Program-made: the position numbers and the translations under genes
Notes under the pieces: generated by a model
What the model was told of the DNA's origin: nothing
Seen by the model: only the letters and a program-made list of their open reading frames with translations
The model's database searches: none
Assembly: GCA_032622095.1 (NCBI GenBank)
Contig: CP136063.1
Span: forward strand, 149,287,379-149,351,378
Length of the DNA: 64,000 bases
Direction: 5' to 3'
DNA from: Siphonodentalium dalli
Taxonomy: Eukaryota > Mollusca > Scaphopoda > Gadilida > Siphonodentaliidae
In this document: positions 57,463 to 64,000 of the stretch, in pieces
How the letters are laid out: every line of letters begins with the position of its first letter
How positions within the stretch are numbered: the first letter of the stretch is position 1

Positions 57463-60400
57463 TCGAGGCCATTGAATCCAAGATGGCCGCCAAAATTGAA
57501 TATCTGACTTGATAAATTTTAATTCGCAATCACTCGGGCAGTTTATGAGATATTAAGTCGTGCGATATGTTATTCTATTGATAGTTGAGTAGTCCTTATT
57601 GAGAAGTATAAATAAATTTCATATATTCAAAATGGCCGCCAAAATGGCCACCGGAAGTAGAAAATATGATTATTTTTCACTCATATCTTCTTGATCAGTT
57701 TCTGCTGTTTGGAACTGGTTGAGGATTGTGACCTTATTTTTTATAGTTTTATATTAACTAATCATTGGGGTAATGAAAAAAGCAATTCTTGGGGTCCTAG
57801 CCCCCTCCGTTCCCTCAAAAGTTTGATTTTACAGAATGCGGTATAAAATTTCACCAAAAAATCACAATTGGGTTTCTGTTCAAATTTCAACAAAGAATGA
57901 CCACAACTGTGGAATGTAAGTGAGGAATACCATTATACATGGATACTCCAATTCATAGGAACAAAAGTTGTTACTTTGGATCAAAATGGGCACCAAAATG
58001 GCCGCCAAAATATGGAAAATGGTAGATATTGCCCCAGTGTGTCCTGGAATCGCTTACAATTTGTGGTTGATGAATGAAATTGGATATTCTGCCTTCTATA
58101 CATTGAATACTAACATTGTTACTAACTATTGTAACAAAGACATTACCAGAAATATTGGATTTCACTCTCACACACGTGACATAAATATCCGCAAAAATCT
58201 CTTCTCATGTTTGAACCATTTTTTGCAAGTAAACTGTAACTATCTTTGGCATGAGAGGTGTTTATTGTTTTTATCTATCTTAAATGTGTCATAATAAGGT
58301 GTTTAATGACCAAATTACTCAAGGTGGCTTCCAAAATGGCAACTAAATTGGGTAAAAAGTTGATTTTCACATATATCCGGAACATACTTATCTGCTGTTC
58401 CGAAAGTGTGACTAACTTTGTTATTATACACGTTAGTTAATCGACTGACAACTACATTTTATATTCTGGTTGGCACTGTACATTATGAGGCACGATCATT
58501 TAATTTTAAAATGTGCAGTGTACCATTGTGCCGAAAACGTCTTTTGGGATTCTGGCCAAGTTTTTGAAAATAAATGGGCAGAACTTTGAAACGGAACTGA
58601 GAGGGACCATGGTCGACCATCCGACCATAATATGTGGCTACTCTTGCCCATTAGCATAAACATTTATCAACTATTGTCAGTAAAATCGTTTAACATTTCC
58701 TCCATCGTGCATACACGCCACCAAGGCGGACTCTCTGGTGTGATCTCTATATCAAGTAACATATCATTGAGTTATTGTGGAAAGCGATAGCCACCCAAGG
58801 TACACATGTACAACCCACCAGGGCCATACAGTCACTCCAAATACAAATAAACAACACACATATGACAATATAGTCGCTCGCTTTATAAACATACACCTCA
58901 CCCATAACCATACAGCCATACTTGTGTATATCCCTGCACACCACACATGACCATACATCTGTCAATGACAATTTAATGCATGCACACCAGGTATACCTCC
59001 TACAACTGACCAATGACCGTATCGTCACTACATGTATACATATTCACCACATTCATGATCACACAGTAAATCATTGTATACTTATTGACCTCACCATTGG
59101 CCATAAAGTCAATCCATGTGTACCTATGTTCCACACCCATGGCCAAATAGCCACTCAAGGTATACATATACACCCCACCCATGACCATTGCATCGCTCCA
59201 TGTATACATATGCACCTCACCAATGGTCATATAACCCCACTTGCGTATACCCATACACCCCATACAGTCACTGGTCAACATACATGTACACCATGTAAAC
59301 TGTTACACCTGACCCATGACCATATAGCCACTCCCTGTATTCACCACATGCATGATCATACAGTCACTGCAGGTACACATATTCACATCACCATTGGTCA
59401 TACGGTCAATCCCTGCATATCTACTCGCTACGCCAATTGCGAATTAGCCATTCAAGATCAGCATATACACCCCACGCATAACCATAGAGTGACTCCAGGT
59501 ATACATATGCACCTCAGCAATGGTCATATAGTTACACGTGCTATACATATATACCCCTCGCCCAATGACCATACAACCACTTGGCGTATACCCGTACACA
59601 TAACATATGACACTGAGTCACCATACACCAGGTATACTCCTACACCTGACCCATTTCACTCCGTGTATACATATTCACCACATTGTTGATCACACGGTCA
59701 CTCCTTGTACACCTATTCATTTCATTAATTACCACACAGTCACTCCCTGTATACATATGCACCATACCCATGGTCATATAGCCACTCGATATATACATAT
59801 GCAACACAAACATGCCCATAGAGTCACTCCAGGTGTACATATACATGTACACATCACCAATGGCAATAAAGTCCTTCCAGGTGTACCAATACTTCTCACA
59901 CATGATCAATTATACATTCCAGACTTTTATATACAGCCCACACATGACAATTCAGTCACTCGCTGTGTACTCATACACGCCATCCATGATCATACAGTTA
60001 CTCCCTGTATACCTATACATCCACCGATGACAATAAAATCACAATATACATCCACGACATATACAAATATACATCCCACCCATTACCACCACGGTACTCC
60101 CTATATACCTACACGCTCGCCAACGACCACCCAGATATACTCAGGCATGTATATTCATGACCGTGCTGTCAGTCCATGTACACCTATACACATTACACAT
60201 ATTCACCCAACCACTCCCTATTTATCCATATACCCCACCCATGATCACATAGACACCAGATGTATACATGGTCACCCACATGTGGCAATACAGCCACCAA
60301 ATATACACATATACATCCCACCCATGACCATAGTCACTCCATATATACAGAAACAACACATATATGACATTGTAGCTACTCCCGTTATATCCGCACACAA

Positions 60401-61885
60401 TATCATTGTCCGTACAGCCACATCGTGTTACCCGTACATCCACACATAACCATACAGTCACTCCATGTAAACATATTCAGCTCACACATTACCATACGGC
60501 CACTACTTGTATACATATACATCTCACAATGGACATCCCACTCACGATCATATAGACATTCCTTGTATATCTGTTCACATCATTCTTGATCATAAAATAA
60601 CTCCATGTATACCTATTCACCTCACCTATGACCATGCAGTAACTCACGGGCTACCATATTGACCTCCCTCTTGTATCGAGGTGATCAATTTTATCATAAT
60701 GAGTCAAAATAGCCAGAATAGTCACCACAGATTATGGTTCATCATAGTTCCGTTTGAAAGATTCAAAGTGGCCAGAATCCCAAAAGAGGTTTTCGGCAAA
60801 ATTCCATAAGCAACTTTAAAATGAATTTTCATGCCCCATAAGGAACCGGGACAGCCAATAATATTTAGTTGTCAGTTGATTACCTAACATGCATAATAAC
60901 CAAGTAAGTTACAATTTGCTAACTTTTCGGAACAGCAGACAATAATGTTCCGGATATATGTGAACAATGAACTTTTTACCCAAGTTGGTTGCCATTTTGG
61001 AAGTTATCTTGAGTAATTTGCTCTGTAATGACCTTAGTGTGACACATTTACATTAGACCAAAACGATAAACACCGTTCATATCAAAGTTAGTTACAGTTT
61101 ACTTTTAATAAAAATGATCAAAACATGAAAAGTGAATTTTTGCCGATATTTATGTCAAGTGTGTGAGAGTAAAATCCAATATTTCTGGTAATGTCAGTGG
61201 TTACAATACTAAAACTTAACCAAGGTGAATCAGACATGTTAGTTTTCAATGGATATAAGGCAGAATATCCAATTTACTTCATCAACCACAGATTGTAAGC
61301 GATTGCAGTAAACGCTGGGGCAATATATTTACAATATTTACAATTTTCCATATTTTGGCGGCCATTTTGATCCAAAGTAACAATTTTGGTTCCAATGACT
61401 TGGAATATTCACGGGTAATGGTATGTCTCACTTACATAACACAGTTCTGCTCATTCCTTGTTGAAATGTGACTAGAATCCCAATTGTGATGTTTTTGTGA
61501 AAATTTTATACCGCTTCCTGTAAAGTCAAATTTTTGAGGGATCGGAAGGGCCTAGGACCCAAAGAATTTCTTATTTCATTGCCCCAATGATCAGTTAATA
61601 TAAACAATACAAAATAAAGTTACAATTCTCAATCAGTTCTAAACAGCAGAAACTGATATAGAAGATATTAGTGAAAAAGTGTCACATTTTCAACTTCCGG
61701 TGGCCATTTTGGTGGCCATTTTAAATATATGAAATTTATTCCTACAAATAAATAAGGAGTACTCGATTATCAATAGAATGGCATATCGCACGACGTAATA
61801 CCTCATAAACTTCCTGATTAATTGCGAATTGAAATTTACCTGGTTAGATATTCAACGTTGGCGGCCATCTTGGATTCAAAGACCG
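57463..61885. mobile_element. Giant foldback: 1.14-kb inverted arms around a minisatellite
   Basis: Left arm 57463-58605 and right arm 60748-61885 are inverted copies throughout. Examples: CATTGAATCCAAGATGGCCG / CGGCCATCTTGGATTC, AAAATGGCCACCGGAAG / CTTCCGGTGGCCATTTT, CTTTTGGGATTCTGGCCA / TGGCCAGAATCCCAAAAG. The arms differ by many small changes, so the element is old. The 2.1-kb centre holds a 42-bp tandem array. No transposase; a 108-codon ORF in the left arm (57968-58294) shows no domain. Long-armed foldback or non-autonomous DNA transposon. Confidence 0.75.
58790..60660 (+). repeat. 42-bp minisatellite with open reading frames
   Basis: About 44 degenerate units built on CATACAGTCACTCCATGTAT then ACATATTCACCTCACCCATGAC. 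Spacing measured at 59361, 59403, 59445, 59487 and 59529 is exactly 42 bp. Because 42 is a multiple of 3, long frames stay open: 255 codons (58922-59689) and 280 codons (59607-60449) on plus, repeating a 14-residue HDHTVTPCIHIHPT-like unit, and shorter frames on minus. The absence of any splice or domain context suggests satellite by-products, not genes. Confidence 0.75.
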
Positions 61886-62027
61886 ATAACTCTACAAAGC
61901 CCCCATCGCCAGATGGCAAACAACCGGCAAATTGAAGGACTGATATCAGTGATATAGTTCTACAAGAAAACTAAGATGCATGCATCAGGTCGGCCGTGAA
62001 CTATCTACCATAGAATTGTTGTAGCTA
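61886..62027. other. Short spacer
   Basis: Sequence between the foldback and the Helitron-like pair; part (61900-61925) resembles the inverse of 57040-57060. Confidence 0.3.
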
Positions 62028-62410
62028 TCGATTATACATTTTGAAACACCTGTCTGTATGTATGTATGTATGTGTGTATGCGTGAATGCATGTGTGTATG
62101 TGTTATAGACTCTAACACTGCTCGAATTTGGTATTTAACGTGTCAACTTGACCTCGCTCATAGGCATGTTTCTGGACCTTGACCGATCCGACTAAAAATT
62201 TGTGTGTAGGACTACTTCGATCCCGGGAGCAATATGGACGGGTCCAATTTCACGTGGGACCATGTTCTCGAACGTGCTGATATAGGCATGTTTCTGGACC
62301 AATTGAACAATAGTTTGGCCAGACGCTGTATATACTGGGTACTGTCCAGATGGAGGCGATCACAAAAAAAATCCCTAACTAGCCCGAACGAAGTCGAGTA
62401 CATCAGCTAG
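62028..62410 (+). mobile_element. Non-autonomous Helitron-like element 2
   Basis: Starts TCGATTATACATTTTG after an A (62027) and ends CATCAGCTAG (62407-62410) before T. It has a CTGTCTGTATGTATG leader and CCCGAACGAAGTCGAG hairpin remnant before the end, as in 45101-45600. The middle differs (TAGGCATGTTTCTGGACC repeated). Confidence 0.65.
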
Positions 62411-62912
62411 TTTAATATATATTTTGGACATTTGTCTGTCTGTTTGTCTGTTAGCTATGGCCGGGAAAACTGCCGGACAGATTTGACGAAATTTGATACC
62501 TAGGGGTAATTATTTCCAGGGAGTATTTTGGACGGGTCAAATCTTGATCCCGACCTGACTTTGACATTCAAAAAGATCAATTCAAGGTCAAATCTGGTAA
62601 AACGGAAGTATTTCAACGAAATGTGATACCTACTGTTACTTTTGTCCCAGGAGTGATTCGGGTGGGTCAAATCATGACCATGACCTGATCTTGACATTCA
62701 AAATTGTCAATTCAAGGTCAAATCGGGTATAAAGCCGGGCGGATTTCGACGGGTACTTGTGTCGTGACTTTTGTCCGGGGAGTGTTTTGGACGGGTCAAA
62801 TCGTGACCCCGACATGACCTTCACCTTTAAAATAGTCAATTCAAGGTTAAATCGCGCATTTCTCCGAAAATCAGAGGGGAACATCCCGGACGAAGTGGGG
62901 TCCACGAGCTAC
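62411..62912 (+). mobile_element. Non-autonomous Helitron-like element 3, head-to-tail with element 2
   Basis: Begins directly after element 2 (TTTAATATATATTTTGGAC) and ends CACGAGCTAC (CTAC instead of CTAG) after the hairpin remnant CCCGGACGAAGTGGGG. Shares CAATTCAAGGTCAAATC and TTTTGGACGGGTCAAATCGT with element 1. Confidence 0.65.
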
Positions 62913-64000
62913 TATTATATATTTCTAGATTTAGTTACAAACTAAATACCTGTATATTGTACAAAGAAATGTTTGACAAATATATCTGTATCAATATTAC
63001 CATACGGGTCATTAAAATAGATACGACGAAACAAATTTTGAAGGGTGTATGTATCAGGTAAATATTTATATTTCAAATGATGACAGGAATGCAGAAAGTT
63101 GGAGTACCTACGTAATACTGGCTATCCGCATGAAGAGATATACATGTATATAAAAACCAGATGAGGGATATGTCTGTACAGTTGCTAAACAATTCAGTCA
63201 TGCAAAAGAGGATCAAAGAGTAAGATACCAAATTGCTGCCTGTGGTAATGTTTTTTAACGAAATTCGGGAAAATTAGATTACTCTCACCCTGGTTATCCA
63301 GAAGATAATTGTGGAATCTGATGACGATCGGACAAGGGGTGTCGTCTGTAGGATCAACCAAATTATTTAGCCATAAAAATAGTAAAATTGAAGATCACCG
63401 CTGGCAGTGATGTCTTCACAAGGACAGTTTGAGAACAAAATATGGCTCACATCTAGCGGTGATCCAAAATATCCACATAAGAAAAAGTTCTCCAATAAAA
63501 GCTGGCTGCAGGGTGCGCCAATTGATTCAAATTCGAAATTTAGCAGGGTGTACTGCTTGTGGCCATGATTTCCCCGCAAATTTGATAGACTGATGGACAA
63601 AACCACTGAATCCGTTGAATCAATATACATGTATACATGGATTAATTTATATGCATTGTTATACACAGTACTGGTATATAAAGGTACTGAAAATAACTAT
63701 ATTACTAGTATACACAAAATAAACCATATATCATGGCTATGGGTTCTAATATCCGAACATGACAGCTGAGAACTTGGTGTGAATTAAAGAGTGGTGGTTT
63801 CTCAAGCATATCTAACCCTCCACGTTAGTACATGCCATTAAATGTCATAAGTATAATCTAGCTTGAGGACAGAAGTGATCCATAAAACCCCCCTTAATTC
63901 AATCAGGTCCTCGCGCGATGTATGATCGATCACATGATGATCTAGGGGGATTAGAATTGATGTATAAAAACAGCACTGCATGTAAATATAAAATAAAATA
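62913..64000. other. Non-coding stretch to window end
   Basis: AT-rich, with several ATACATGTATA words. A 99-codon minus-strand ORF at 63367-63666 has no recognisable domain. Nothing else seen. Confidence 0.4.

Noticed and set aside
58922-60449. Two long plus-strand ORFs (255 and 280 codons) encoding His/Thr-rich repeats
   Set aside because: They lie wholly inside a 42-bp minisatellite; the length is a multiple of 3, frames are open on both strands, and no domain, splice site or start context supports a gene.

Overview
The window looks like a gene-poor, transposon-rich stretch of a eukaryotic, probably marine invertebrate, genome. Evidence: spliced coding exons with GT/AG borders, AT-rich non-coding DNA, many poly-G/poly-C tracts, frequent ACATGTACATGTA words, and dispersed repeats that start with CCGTCCGTCCGT and carry tandem modules of about 145-175 bp. 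This repeat style is familiar to me from molluscs and related lophotrochozoans. The taxonomic guess is low confidence because no ribosomal or mitochondrial marker is present.

One host gene is supported. It is the 3' part of a plus-strand gene: a 2.3-kb Ser/Thr-rich exon (7945-10269), an AT-hook exon (19877-19999) and a short basic terminal exon (22064-22128). All three joints are phase 1 and keep the frame, giving a protein tail with RGRPPK and several RRSxR-like basic motifs, suggestive of a nuclear, chromatin-associated protein. I cannot name it, and the 5' exons were not found.

Layout: 1-7.9 kb holds tandem-module elements, hairpin repeats and small inverted-repeat transposons. 7.9-22.4 kb is the gene, whose 9.6-kb intron is filled by nested elements. 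22.2-45 kb is dominated by short TTAA-flanked inverted-repeat elements (several families, about 14 copies), two tandem-module elements and a broken CENP-B/Tigger-type DNA-binding domain at 25.5 kb that lies outside the longer ORFs. 45.1-45.6 kb and 62.0-62.9 kb hold three small Helitron-like elements.

47.0-57.0 kb is one decayed LINE reverse-transcriptase gene split by at least four insertions, some carrying further insertions. In two cases removing the insert and one target duplication restores the LINE reading frame, which fixes the element ends. 57.5-61.9 kb is a giant foldback element with 1.14-kb inverted arms around a 42-bp minisatellite.

The most notable pattern is structural. Several tandem-module families with little overall sequence similarity share one plan: a 5' hairpin, a CCGTCCGT-type stretch in many of them, a core of nucleosome-length modules carrying a GAGTTATGG-like word, then a short palindrome and an 8-14-nt tail. 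This suggests non-autonomous Helitron/Helentron-type ('pearl'/HINE-like) elements. All transposon class names are inferences from end structure, because no database search was possible.
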